From positions 1 through 58,360 of the forward strand of contig CAAFVV010000027.1 in the NCBI GenBank assembly GCA_900766585.1: a DNA stretch of 58,360 nucleotides, given 5' to 3'. The notes beneath the pieces were generated by a model. The model was given only the letters and a program-made list of their open reading frames with translations, had not been told where the DNA came from and searched no databases. The position numbers and the translations under genes were made by a program. Positions 9,624-16,618 of this stretch are shown one piece after another; position 1 is the stretch's first letter, and each line of letters starts with the position of its first letter. The DNA comes from Clostridia bacterium (lineage in GTDB: Bacteria; Bacillota; Clostridia; Oscillospirales; Acutalibacteraceae).

Positions 9624-10601
9624 TTAGAAGCGCTCCCAGTCGTCCTGCTGTTCGGATGATGCGGGCAGGTCGTCGAGCATACCGAGATTACGCATCAGCT
9701 CCTGCGCGGCGTTGTATCCCATCTTTTTCTGACGGTTGTTCATCGCCGCCACCTCGATAATGATGGCCAGGTTTCGTCCGGGCTTGACCGGGATGGTGAG
9801 CTGAGGCAGATTGATCCCCAGAATATCCATGTACTGGTCGTCAAGCCCCATCCGGTCATACACCTTTTCATTGTCCCACTGCTCAAGCTGGATCACAAGG
9901 TCGATCTTCTCCGTCACCTTGACAGCGCCCATACCGAAGATGCGGCGGGCGTTCACAATACCGATGCCGCGCAGCTCGATAAAATGGCGGATGTTGTCCG
10001 GTGCAGAGCCGACCAGCGTCTTTGCCGACACCCGCCGGATCTCAACCGCATCGTCCGCGATCAGACGGTGGCCGCGCTTGATCAGCTCAATCGCCGTCTC
10101 GCTCTTGCCGACGCCGCTGTCGCCCATGAGCAGGATGCCCTCACCGTAGACCTCGATCAGTACGCCGTGGCGCGTGATGCGGGGAGCAAGCTCCACGTTC
10201 AGATATGCAATCAGCACCGCCAGCAGGCCGGAGGTGGAATCCGATGAGCGCAGCAGCATGACCTGATATTTTTCACAGAGAGCGATCAGCTCATCCGACG
10301 CCGGCAGACTGCGCGTCAGAATGATGGCGGGCGGGCGGCGGGAGATCAGCTCCTCCAGCCGCGTATGCCGAAGCTCCTCCGGCAGGTCCTCCAAAAAGCC
10401 GCTCTCGCTCATGCCGATGATCTGGATCCGGTCACTTTTGAAATAGTCAAAATATCCCGCCAGCGCCAGGCCGGGGCGGTTGACCTCACTACTGGTGATC
10501 TGGATCTGCGCGGGATCACCGGCAGCCAGCACCGTCTCCAGCATCGCCTCCTTGATCACCTTTGACAGCGGCACCGAAAAATTCCTGTTCAAATGCACCA
10601 C
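9624..10601 (-). CDS. hprK: HPr kinase/phosphorylase
   Basis: A bifunctional enzyme that phosphorylates and dephosphorylates HPr or Crh on Ser46, driving CcpA catabolite control in low-GC Gram-positives. The C-terminal domain carries Walker A GDSGVGKS, the HprK signature around ELRGIGIVNARRIFG, and a C-terminal MNNRQKKMGYNAA region. The N-terminal domain has the conserved NRPGLALAGYFDYF. The start is uncertain. GTG at 10601 or 10598 gives the family N-terminus but has no nearby Shine-Dalgarno sequence. A good GAGGAGG lies before tandem ATG codons at about 10614-10619 that are in another reading frame. Confidence 0.93.
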   Translation of the reverse strand: MVHLNRNFSVPLSKVIKEAMLETVLAAGDPAQIQITSSEVNRPGLALAGYFDYFKSDRIQIIGMSESGFLEDLPEELRHTRLEELISRRPPAIILTRSLPASDELIALCEKYQVMLLRSSDSTSGLLAVLIAYLNVELAPRITRHGVLIEVYGEGILLMGDSGVGKSETAIELIKRGHRLIADDAVEIRRVSAKTLVGSAPDNIRHFIELRGIGIVNARRIFGMGAVKVTEKIDLVIQLEQWDNEKVYDRMGLDDQYMDILGINLPQLTIPVKPGRNLAIIIEVAAMNNRQKKMGYNAAQELMRNLGMLDDLPASSEQQDDWERF

Positions 10602-10689
10602 ACCCTGTTTTCATCATATTTGCCGCCTCCTCATTTCGCCGATCCCTCTCGCAGGAGGGGAGGATGCGCAGCTCTGTCTGTTTTCTACT

Positions 10690-10695
10690 ATTATA
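10690..10695 (-). promoter_or_regulatory. possible hprK promoter -10 element
   Basis: A TATAAT on the minus strand about 90 bases before hprK. No convincing -35 element is visible at 16-18 bases. It is the best candidate for the promoter of the hprK-to-pfkA run. Confidence 0.4.
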
Positions 10696-10863
10696 TCGTA
10701 TTTCGGCAAAGGATAAAAGAGCAAAAACGGATTTTTTGAGAAAAAAGTTTTTGTTTTCCGGGATTACATTCCTGTAAATTAGGGCTAAATTTACGATATA
10801 TCCAACATGCAAGGTACATTTATCCATTAGTTTCGCCACTGCCGCCGTATTCTCCCATGTATT

Positions 10864-10880
10864 TTGTACATAGTGTACAA
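10864..10880. repeat. inverted repeat TTGTACA-TAG-TGTACAA
   Basis: A perfect 7-bp inverted repeat with a 3-bp spacer, in the 390-base divergent region between hprK and the small plus-strand gene. It lies about 32 bases upstream of the -35 box of the plus promoter. It looks like a binding site for a dimeric regulator; the regulator is unknown. Confidence 0.5.
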
Positions 10881-10911
10881 CTGTCAATCTTCAAAACCGT
10901 CAAATTATTGC

Positions 10912-10940
10912 TTGACATTTTCTAGCCAATTGTCTATAAT
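10912..10940 (+). promoter_or_regulatory. sigma-A promoter for the DUF6514-like gene
   Basis: A perfect TTGACA (10912-10917), a 17-bp spacer, and a perfect TATAAT (10935-10940). This is the strongest consensus promoter in the window, upstream of an 83-residue protein. Confidence 0.85.
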
Positions 10941-10955
10941 GTGAATTAAATTCAC
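10941..10955. promoter_or_regulatory. palindrome at the transcription start, likely operator
   Basis: GTGAATTAAATTCAC is a perfect 7-bp inverted repeat around one central base, directly after the -10 box and covering the expected +1. This is a typical place for a repressor to act on a consensus-strength promoter. Confidence 0.55.
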
Positions 10956-10991
10956 GAACACAGGGTTGAGATAATGAGATGAAGGGAGAGC

Positions 10992-11243
10992 ATGGAAATG
11001 ACCGAAGTTATGAAAGCACGATGGCAGAAGACCGCTGAACAGCCGGAAGGAGAGACGGCTTTGTGGTACGGGATCTGCTATCACAGCTCCGAGCATCGCG
11101 AAGTACACTACCGCACGCTGACGGAAGATGCTTCACTGATTGATGAGTTTATTGATCAGTTGAACCGGGAAAAGCCGGAGGAATGTCAAATTGAGGATAT
11201 TATCGAGGATTTTGTCACAGCCTTATATCTTCCTAAATCTTAA
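10992..11243 (+). CDS. small DUF6514-like protein
   Basis: An 83-residue soluble acidic protein with a YGICYHSSEHREV segment and a C-terminal half ending IIEDFVTALYL. This resembles the DUF6514 small proteins of Clostridia, whose function is unknown. No signal peptide, membrane segment or metal motif is seen. GGGAG lies 4 bases before ATG 10992; a second ATG two codons later is also possible. It stands alone with its own strong promoter, a palindrome at +1 and a terminator, so its expression is probably high and regulated. Confidence 0.7.
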   Translation: MEMTEVMKARWQKTAEQPEGETALWYGICYHSSEHREVHYRTLTEDASLIDEFIDQLNREKPEECQIEDIIEDFVTALYLPKS

Positions 11244-11288
11244 CCTGTAATCGGGGCTTGTCTGCGGCAGGCAAATATGCTATACTTA

Positions 11289-11321
11289 TCCGGAGGGCAT
11301 CTGCCCTCCGGAGGTTTTTTT
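11289..11321 (+). terminator. intrinsic terminator that also carries the mutY Shine-Dalgarno sequence
   Basis: A 10-bp stem (11289-11298 with 11303-11312) around a 4-base loop, followed by seven T (11315-11321). The last bases of the stem with the next two form CCGGAGG, which is the ribosome binding site of mutY, 7 bases before its ATG. Confidence 0.85.
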
Positions 11322-12392
11322 ATGACGCACATTTCTCTGTCGGTTGAGCGGCTGCTCGACTGGTACCGGCAGCACGAGCGTCCTCTGCCCTGGCGCGACG
11401 AGCCGACCCCCTACCGGGTCTGGATCTCGGAGACCATGCTCCAGCAGACGCGGATTGAAGCGGCGCGCGGGTATTTCACCCGGTTTGTGCAGGAATTGCC
11501 GGATATTTCCGCCCTCGCCGCCGTGCCGGACGACCGTCTGATGAAGCTGTGGGAGGGACTGGGCTATTACAGCCGCGCACGCAACCTGAAAAAAGCGGCG
11601 CAGATCGTCATGCAGAGGTTCGGCGGCGATCTGCCTGCCGACTATGACGCACTCTCCTCTCTGCCCGGAATCGGGCCGTACACGGCAGGCGCCGTCGCCT
11701 CCATCGCCTTCGGACTGCCCTATCCCGCCGTGGACGGCAATGTGCTCCGGGTCGCTGCCCGGCTCTGCGACCATGCGGGAGATGTGCTCTCTCCCGCCGT
11801 GCGGCGGGAGCTGACCGAACAGGTGCAGCTCTGGCTGCCAGAAACAGCAGCGGGCATGTTCAATCAGGCGATCATGGAGCTTGGCGAAACCGTCTGTCTG
11901 CCCCGCACCGCGCCGCGCTGCGATCTTTGCCCGCTGCGGGAATCCTGCCTCGGATATGCCCACGGCACGGCAGAAACGCTTCCGGTGCGCTGTCCGCGCA
12001 CGGCAAGGCGGACGGAAAAGCTCACGGTCTTTGTCTGTCTGTCCGACGGACCGCAAAAGCGGGTGCTGCTGCATCGGCGGCCGGACACCGGCTTGCTCGC
12101 CGGTCTGTGGGAGCTGCCCAACCTCCCCGACAACGACGCGCCCGCCCCCGAGGACTGGGCTGCACAGCAGGGACTATCGGTATACAAAACCTTTCCCCTG
12201 CCCGCCGGACGGCACCTGTTCACCCACGTGGAATGGCAGATGACCGGCTTTGCCCTACTCTGCCACACGCCGGTTTTGACGAAAAACGGCGTCTGGGTCA
12301 CAGAGGAACAGCTGAAAAGCGACTATGCACTGCCGTCGGCATTTCGCACCTATTCCCGGGCGCTGCCCGCCTGGCTGCATCAAAACGGCTGA
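11322..12392 (+). CDS. mutY: adenine DNA glycosylase
   Basis: MutY removes adenine mispaired with 8-oxoguanine in base-excision repair. The protein has 356 residues. It shows the catalytic-glutamate segment SETMLQQT, the helix-hairpin-helix LPGIGPYTAGA with the catalytic aspartate in AVDGNVLR, a 4Fe-4S cluster ligand set (C-x7-C-x2-C-x5-C), and a C-terminal Nudix-like domain that reads the 8-oxoG strand. The start at ATG 11322 fits the family N-terminus and the GGAGG embedded in the preceding terminator. It is the first gene of a mutY-deaminase-SDR operon. Confidence 0.95.
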   Translation: MTHISLSVERLLDWYRQHERPLPWRDEPTPYRVWISETMLQQTRIEAARGYFTRFVQELPDISALAAVPDDRLMKLWEGLGYYSRARNLKKAAQIVMQRFGGDLPADYDALSSLPGIGPYTAGAVASIAFGLPYPAVDGNVLRVAARLCDHAGDVLSPAVRRELTEQVQLWLPETAAGMFNQAIMELGETVCLPRTAPRCDLCPLRESCLGYAHGTAETLPVRCPRTARRTEKLTVFVCLSDGPQKRVLLHRRPDTGLLAGLWELPNLPDNDAPAPEDWAAQQGLSVYKTFPLPAGRHLFTHVEWQMTGFALLCHTPVLTKNGVWVTEEQLKSDYALPSAFRTYSRALPAWLHQNG

Positions 12393-12424
12393 ACGCCGTA
12401 TTAGATTACGGGAGGAAATCAGAC

Positions 12425-12907
12425 ATGAAACGACAGGATTATCTCAGCTGGGATGAATACTTTATGGGCATTGCCCTTTTGTCCGCCCAGAGAAGCAAGG
12501 ATCCGGGCACACAGGTCGGCGCCTGCATCGTCGGCGACGACAACCGCATCCTATCGGTCGGATACAACGGGATGCCGATCGGCTGCAACGACGACGACAT
12601 GCCGTGGGACAGAGAGGGCGCAAGCGAGCTGGACACCAAATACCCCTTTGTCTGCCACGCGGAGCTGAACGCCATTCTCAACTACACGGGCAACAAGCTC
12701 AAGGGCGCGCGGGTCTATGTCTCCCTGTTCCCCTGCAACGAATGTGCCAAGGCGATCATTCAGGCAGGGATCCGCGAGATCATTTTTCTCTCGGACAAAT
12801 ATGCCGACAGCGAATCCGTGCGGGCATCCAAACGCCTGTTTGATCTGACCGGTGTCACCTACCGCGCGTATACGCCGAGCGGAAAATCGGTCACGTTGGA
12901 GGTCTGA
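12425..12907 (+). CDS. dCMP deaminase-family protein
   Basis: A 160-residue zinc deaminase, probably converting dCMP to dUMP for dTMP synthesis (ComEB/dCMP deaminase family). The zinc site has the catalytic HAELNAI (His and Glu) and FPCNEC (two Cys). The N-terminal WDEYFMGIALLSAQRSKDPG is characteristic of the family. The ATG at 12425 has a GGGAGG sequence about 9 bases upstream. The gap to mutY is 32 bases and to the next gene 2 bases, so it is in an operon. The protein is close to vertebrate-type dCMP deaminases in length; related competence proteins cannot be excluded. Confidence 0.88.
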   Translation: MKRQDYLSWDEYFMGIALLSAQRSKDPGTQVGACIVGDDNRILSVGYNGMPIGCNDDDMPWDREGASELDTKYPFVCHAELNAILNYTGNKLKGARVYVSLFPCNECAKAIIQAGIREIIFLSDKYADSESVRASKRLFDLTGVTYRAYTPSGKSVTLEV

Positions 12908-12909
12908 GC

Positions 12910-13647
12910 ATGCCGCAGACCGTTTTGATCACCGGCGCCTCCCGCGGGATCGGCAGGGCGGCGGCGCGCGCCTTTGCCGAGGCGGGATACCGCGTGGGCA
13001 TTGGCTGCTGCCGCCATCGCGAGCAAGCCGATACACTGGCGGCGGAGCTGACCGCGGCAGGGGCGGATGCCGCCGTGTTTTGTGCCGATGTCGCCGACCG
13101 CGCACAGGTTATGCGCATGGCAGAGGACGTAAAAAAGCGGCTCGGCGCCCCGGATACGCTGGTCTGCTGCGCCGGTATCGCCGCGCAGCAGCTGTTTACG
13201 GATGTGACCGAGGAGGACTGGCACCGGATGCTCGGGGTCACACTGGACGGCGCATTCCACTGCGTACAGGCATTTCTGCCGGATATGATCCGCCACAAAG
13301 CGGGCAGCATCGTGCTGGTCTCCTCCATTTGGGGGATGGTCGGCGCTTCCTGCGAGGTGGCCTATTCCACCGCAAAGGCCGGACTGATCGGCATGACCCG
13401 TGCGCTCGCCAAAGAACTGGGACCGTCCGGCATACGGGTCAACTGCGTGGCGCCCGGCGTGATCGACACCGACATGAATGCCGCCCTCACGGCAGACACG
13501 ATGCAGGAATTGGCCGAGGAGACCCCGCTCGGCCGGATCGGCACACCGGATGAGGCCGCCCGGGCAATCCTGTTTCTGGCAGGGAACGCCGCCTCGTTTA
13601 TTACCGGCCAGGTGCTCAGCCCCAACGGCGGACTGATCATCGGCTGA
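12910..13647 (+). CDS. SDR oxidoreductase, FabG-like
   Basis: A 245-residue short-chain dehydrogenase/reductase with a Rossmann fold. TGASRGIG is the dinucleotide-binding motif, and YSTAKAG has the catalytic Tyr-x3-Lys preceded by a serine in VLVSSIWG. It is most similar to 3-oxoacyl-ACP reductases (FabG). However, the usual NNAG motif reads CCAG, and no fatty-acid genes lie nearby, so the substrate is open. It starts two bases after the deaminase stop and is followed by a strong terminator. A general NAD(P)H-dependent ketoreductase is the safest call. Confidence 0.85.
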   Translation: MPQTVLITGASRGIGRAAARAFAEAGYRVGIGCCRHREQADTLAAELTAAGADAAVFCADVADRAQVMRMAEDVKKRLGAPDTLVCCAGIAAQQLFTDVTEEDWHRMLGVTLDGAFHCVQAFLPDMIRHKAGSIVLVSSIWGMVGASCEVAYSTAKAGLIGMTRALAKELGPSGIRVNCVAPGVIDTDMNAALTADTMQELAEETPLGRIGTPDEAARAILFLAGNAASFITGQVLSPNGGLIIG

Positions 13648-13718
13648 ATCTTGGGAACAGCAGGCAGCCCCTTTGCCGCCCGTTATATCCCCCCTCCGGC
13701 AAAAATACATACAGACAG

Positions 13719-13758
13719 ACCGCGGCGGCAGGAAAATTTACCTGCCGCCGTGGTTTTT
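13719..13758 (+). terminator. intrinsic terminator after the SDR gene
   Basis: A 14-bp stem (13719-13732 with 13741-13754, one G-U pair) around the 8-base loop AAAATTTA, followed by a T run. Confidence 0.85.
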
Positions 13759-13839
13759 GCTGAACCCGCCGCCGTTTTCGCGTCCGCAAACCGGCTGTGT
13801 GACCTTTTTCGTCCGTCGACGGCTTCCCCGCCGTTTCCC

Positions 13840-13868
13840 TTGGTTTTGCAAAACGGATTCGCTATACT
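13840..13868 (+). promoter_or_regulatory. likely promoter of the transglutaminase-like gene
   Basis: TTGGTT (13840-13845), a 17-bp spacer and TATACT (13863-13868), 22 bases before the start codon. Confidence 0.55.
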
Positions 13869-13890
13869 GATCCGACAGGAGGCGAATCCC

Positions 13891-14679
13891 ATGACCGTTT
13901 GGCGCGCGCTTATTGTCTGTCTTATTGCTGTCTTTTTGCTCTGCGGCTTGGCAGAGAGCTGTCTGCATCCTGCTTCCTCCCCGGCTGCCGACCGTCGGTT
14001 ATCAGCAGCCGGCGCGCAGATCATAGCGGGCTGGGACAGCTTCTCCCCTGCCGTCAGCTTTGCGCCGTCCCTTAAACTGACACTTGAAGAGCTGGATCAC
14101 ACCGTAACCGCCTGCCGTGACCGCTGCCCCGACCTGTTCTGGGTCGGCAGCGATTACGCCTATTCCTATGTCCTGCAGGACGGCATCGCCTGCATCACGG
14201 AGTACCGCCCGTCCTACGGCAGAGACGGCGCCGCCTATCGCTTCGGCGCCGATGAACGGGATGCCTTTTTGCGGCAGTGGGACACCGCCGCCGCATCGCT
14301 GCTGGCCGACATCGGTCAATACCGCTCTGCCGAAATGCGTGAGCGGGTCCTCCACGACCGGCTGCTTGCCCGGTGCCGGTATTCCGCCGACGGGCGCTTC
14401 TGTGCCACGGCTTACGGTGCCATTGTTGAGGGAAAGGCCAACTGCGAGGGCTACGCCCGCGCATTTTTGTATCTGCTGCGGCGCGCCGGGATCCCCTGCC
14501 GCTATGTCGAGGGGCGGGGCGGCGGCAGGCCGCACGCCTGGGTCGCGGTGTATATAAACGGCAGCTGGCGGCACACTGATCCCTGCTGGAACGACAGCGG
14601 CAGCGTCCCCACCCACACCTATTTTAACCTTAGCGAGACACAGATCCGGCGGGATCACGAGCCGACAGGCAGCGGCTGA
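13891..14679 (+). CDS. transglutaminase-like exported protein
   Basis: A 262-residue protein with one hydrophobic N-terminal segment (residues 4-20, signal peptide or anchor) and a C-terminal transglutaminase-like cysteine-protease domain. The likely catalytic cysteine is in KANCEGYARAF, the histidine in PHAWVAV and the aspartate in HTDPCWND. Such proteins are found in many Firmicutes, usually without a known substrate; a cell-wall or peptide role is inferred. ATG 13891 is chosen because GGAGG lies 8 bases upstream and the signal peptide follows at once. A longer frame would begin upstream of the terminator. It stands alone. Confidence 0.8.
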   Translation: MTVWRALIVCLIAVFLLCGLAESCLHPASSPAADRRLSAAGAQIIAGWDSFSPAVSFAPSLKLTLEELDHTVTACRDRCPDLFWVGSDYAYSYVLQDGIACITEYRPSYGRDGAAYRFGADERDAFLRQWDTAAASLLADIGQYRSAEMRERVLHDRLLARCRYSADGRFCATAYGAIVEGKANCEGYARAFLYLLRRAGIPCRYVEGRGGGRPHAWVAVYINGSWRHTDPCWNDSGSVPTHTYFNLSETQIRRDHEPTGSG

Positions 14680-14693
14680 TCTGCGGCGCTTTT

Positions 14694-14975
14694 TTGCTCT
14701 TATCCCGGATCAAAGACCGATTGACAGAGGGATTTGTCACCGATGACGGGCGGAAAAAGATCATCCGGGCTTTTCCCCGTTATCGGTCGATATGGAAACC
14801 GTCGGTCGATATGGAAACCGACGGTATCGCCCACGTCTGTTATACCAATGCCATCCCTTTTATTTCCGTCCGCTGTATTACCGATACAGCCGGGCACAGC
14901 GGCATCGGGCAATTTAAAAAACTGTCCTCTGGCTTCGCAGATCGCCGCCGATCTGCGCATGGAAATCACGCGTAG
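14694..14975 (+). pseudogene. remnant of MTA/SAH nucleosidase (mtnN/pfs), C-terminal part
   Basis: The translated stretch contains VDMETDGIAHVCY, NAIPFISVRCITD and TAGHSG. These correspond to the C-terminal active-site region of 5'-methylthioadenosine/S-adenosylhomocysteine nucleosidase, where VDMET holds substrate-contacting residues. The N-terminal two thirds of the usual 230-residue enzyme are absent, no Shine-Dalgarno-supported start exists, and a 19-bp tandem duplication interrupts the frame just before VDMET. I read it as a decayed gene fragment. It lies in the 415-base space between convergent genes. Confidence 0.7.
14783..14820. repeat. 19-bp perfect tandem duplication
   Basis: Two adjacent identical 19-base copies (14783-14801 and 14802-14820), each starting TCGGTCGATATGG. 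The copy length is not a multiple of three, so the duplication shifts the frame of the nucleosidase remnant. Confidence 0.9.
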
Positions 14976-15032
14976 CCTTTCGACGGGATGATCATCCGCT
15001 CTTTCTGTCGGTTCATACAGGAAAATCCGTAT

Positions 15033-15073
15033 AAAAGCATGTGCCCCGGTCTGATCAGATCGGGGCACACGCT
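15033..15073 (-). terminator. intrinsic terminator after the E2-fold gene
   Basis: A long stem (15037-15051 with 15058-15072, one mismatch and one G-U) around a 6-base loop, followed on the minus strand by TTTTAT. Confidence 0.8.
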
Positions 15074-15094
15074 CTACTGTTTCGGAAGCAAATC

Positions 15095-15961
15095 TTATGT
15101 ACGGGCTTTTTTCTTCGGCAAAAACGGAGAATCCAAAATCACGGTCTCCGGTTTTGCCTCCAAAAGCTCGGGGTGCTCCAGATAGGAAGCAAACTTGCGG
15201 AACGCCTGCGCAAACAGCAGACCGGGACCCACGCGCTCATCCATCACGACACCGAGCGGAATATATCGCACCTCTGTCGGCACGCCGCCCACCAGCTCCA
15301 GATTCTTCTCCGGCGTTCCCATGGTGATGAACACGCTTGTCGTGCCGAAATTGTAGATATGATGGTAGATCTCCTTTGTGCGGATGCTGGCGAGATTGGA
15401 GATGGTCAGACTGGAGTGGAACGGACTGGCGTCGATCACCGCACGCGGCATCAGCGCGTGTTTGTCCAGAAACTTCAAAAACGCCACGCCGAAGCGGAGC
15501 AGTCCGGGGATCCGCACCAGTGTACCCGCCACACGGTCCATGCCGTTTTCTTCACTGACTTTCCGGTTGGTGGTCACATATTCGTTGATCTTCCGGTTGA
15601 CGTCAAACAGCGTATCATACAGTGAAAATTCCACCTTGCCCATCGTCTCCTCCGATTCGGAGCCGGGTTTTAATACGACGAGCGCCACCTTGAAATCGTT
15701 GTGCGCATAGACCTTTTTATTCACCACAAAGCGGTTCAGCTCGGGATTTTGCGCCACAATACGCAGATACGCCGTCAGCAAAAGCGCCATATGGCTGACA
15801 GGGCGTCCGTTTTTACGGCAAAGGTTCATATATTCATGAATGGGTTTATACGGGAGCTTTACGGTGATATAGTTCAGAGAATCGCTGCGTTCTGCCATGA
15901 TATGAGGAACAACCGAATACATCGGGTTGATATCACGCACGCGCTTTCCATCTTTTCTCAT
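15095..15961 (-). CDS. E2/CAT-fold acyltransferase-like protein lacking the HxxxDG motif
   Basis: A 288-residue protein with the fold of the 2-oxoacid dehydrogenase E2 catalytic domain and chloramphenicol acetyltransferase. It has no lipoyl or subunit-binding domain. Family landmarks are PMYSVVPHIM at the N-terminus, ASPFHSSLTISNLASI in the middle and PLGVVMDERV near the end. Where active E2/CAT enzymes have His-x3-Asp-Gly, this protein reads MDERVGPG, so the catalytic histidine is missing. A stand-alone clostridial subfamily with this change is known from annotation but has no assigned function. ATG 15961 follows GGGAGG by 7 bases. It has its own promoter and terminator. Confidence 0.8.
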   Translation of the reverse strand: MRKDGKRVRDINPMYSVVPHIMAERSDSLNYITVKLPYKPIHEYMNLCRKNGRPVSHMALLLTAYLRIVAQNPELNRFVVNKKVYAHNDFKVALVVLKPGSESEETMGKVEFSLYDTLFDVNRKINEYVTTNRKVSEENGMDRVAGTLVRIPGLLRFGVAFLKFLDKHALMPRAVIDASPFHSSLTISNLASIRTKEIYHHIYNFGTTSVFITMGTPEKNLELVGGVPTEVRYIPLGVVMDERVGPGLLFAQAFRKFASYLEHPELLEAKPETVILDSPFLPKKKART

Positions 15962-16002
15962 ACTTTTTCCTCCCAAGTTGTGAACACACTATGAACAGGA
16001 GT

Positions 16003-16031
16003 AGTATACCATACTATTTTTTCAAATGCAA
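16003..16031 (-). promoter_or_regulatory. sigma-A promoter of the E2-fold gene
   Basis: On the minus strand TTGCAT (16026-16031), a 17-bp spacer and TATACT (16003-16008), about 40 bases before the start codon. Confidence 0.7.
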
Positions 16032-16101
16032 GAAAAAACATGACTTTTCGCCGATTTCGGACAATCTTTTCTCCAAAAAGCACAGATAACGTACTTTTTC
16101 G

Positions 16102-16464
16102 CTATTTGCTCCTTGATTTTGCTGCCCCGACGGGAATCACGCGCACGGCTTTTCCTTCTTTGACACAGGCGGAAATCACAAACCGCGTTCCCGCAGAATG
16201 CCCGTCCCAAAATGCCAGAATCTCGTCCGCATACCGGATAATCTCCAGATTGCGCATAAGCGGCGCTTTTTTGCCGTATTTGTCGTAGGCGGGCAGAAAC
16301 ACCTTTATCGGAATATGCAGAAGCTCCGCCAGCTCCGACGCATAGGAATCCACACCGGCTGCGCCGCCGCTGACGATCTCCGTCACATCCTCAGGGATCT
16401 GCTTTAAAATGTCCAGCTTCACGCGCTCGCCGACCTGACGGCTGCCCACGATACCGATCTTCAT
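16102..16464 (-). CDS. small SLOG-fold protein (YspA/DUF2493-like)
   Basis: A 120-residue single-domain Rossmann-like protein of the SLOG superfamily (the nucleotide-binding fold shared with DprA, LOG and TIR-linked sensors). It has GIVGSRQVGE at the start and SGGAAGVDSYASELA as the phosphate-binding glycine-rich loop. YADEILAFWDGHSAGTRF follows, as in YspA/DUF2493 proteins. The ligand is probably a nucleotide derivative, but no function is known. ATG 16464 follows GGAGGTG. It is divergent from spoIVB and has its own promoter. No toxin or defence partner is adjacent. Confidence 0.75.
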   Translation of the reverse strand: MKIGIVGSRQVGERVKLDILKQIPEDVTEIVSGGAAGVDSYASELAELLHIPIKVFLPAYDKYGKKAPLMRNLEIIRYADEILAFWDGHSAGTRFVISACVKEGKAVRVIPVGAAKSRSK

Positions 16465-16496
16465 CCCTCTCACCTCCGCAGCCCTGCTGCCCCTTC

Positions 16497-16525
16497 AGTG
16501 TAGCACAGATCCGCCCAACCGTCAA
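16497..16525 (-). promoter_or_regulatory. sigma-A promoter of the SLOG gene
   Basis: On the minus strand TTGACG (16520-16525), a 17-bp spacer and TACACT (16497-16502), 32 bases before the start codon. Confidence 0.7.
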
Positions 16526-16618
16526 GTATTGCCACCGCTTCCAGTGTTCGTCCGCCATATTTCCGCACGGTACGGGAACAGTAAACCTGTACATTTTCGG
16601 AAAAGGGGATGGGATCAC

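Noticed and set aside
11927..12424. Upstream extension of the dCMP deaminase frame through mutY
   Set aside because: The extension overlaps mutY in another frame and has no family similarity; ATG 12425 with a GGGAGG sequence is the proper start.
16526..16618. Forespore-type (sigma G or F) promoter for spoIVB
   Set aside because: CATTTTC occurs near 16590 but no matching -35 element lies at a suitable distance.
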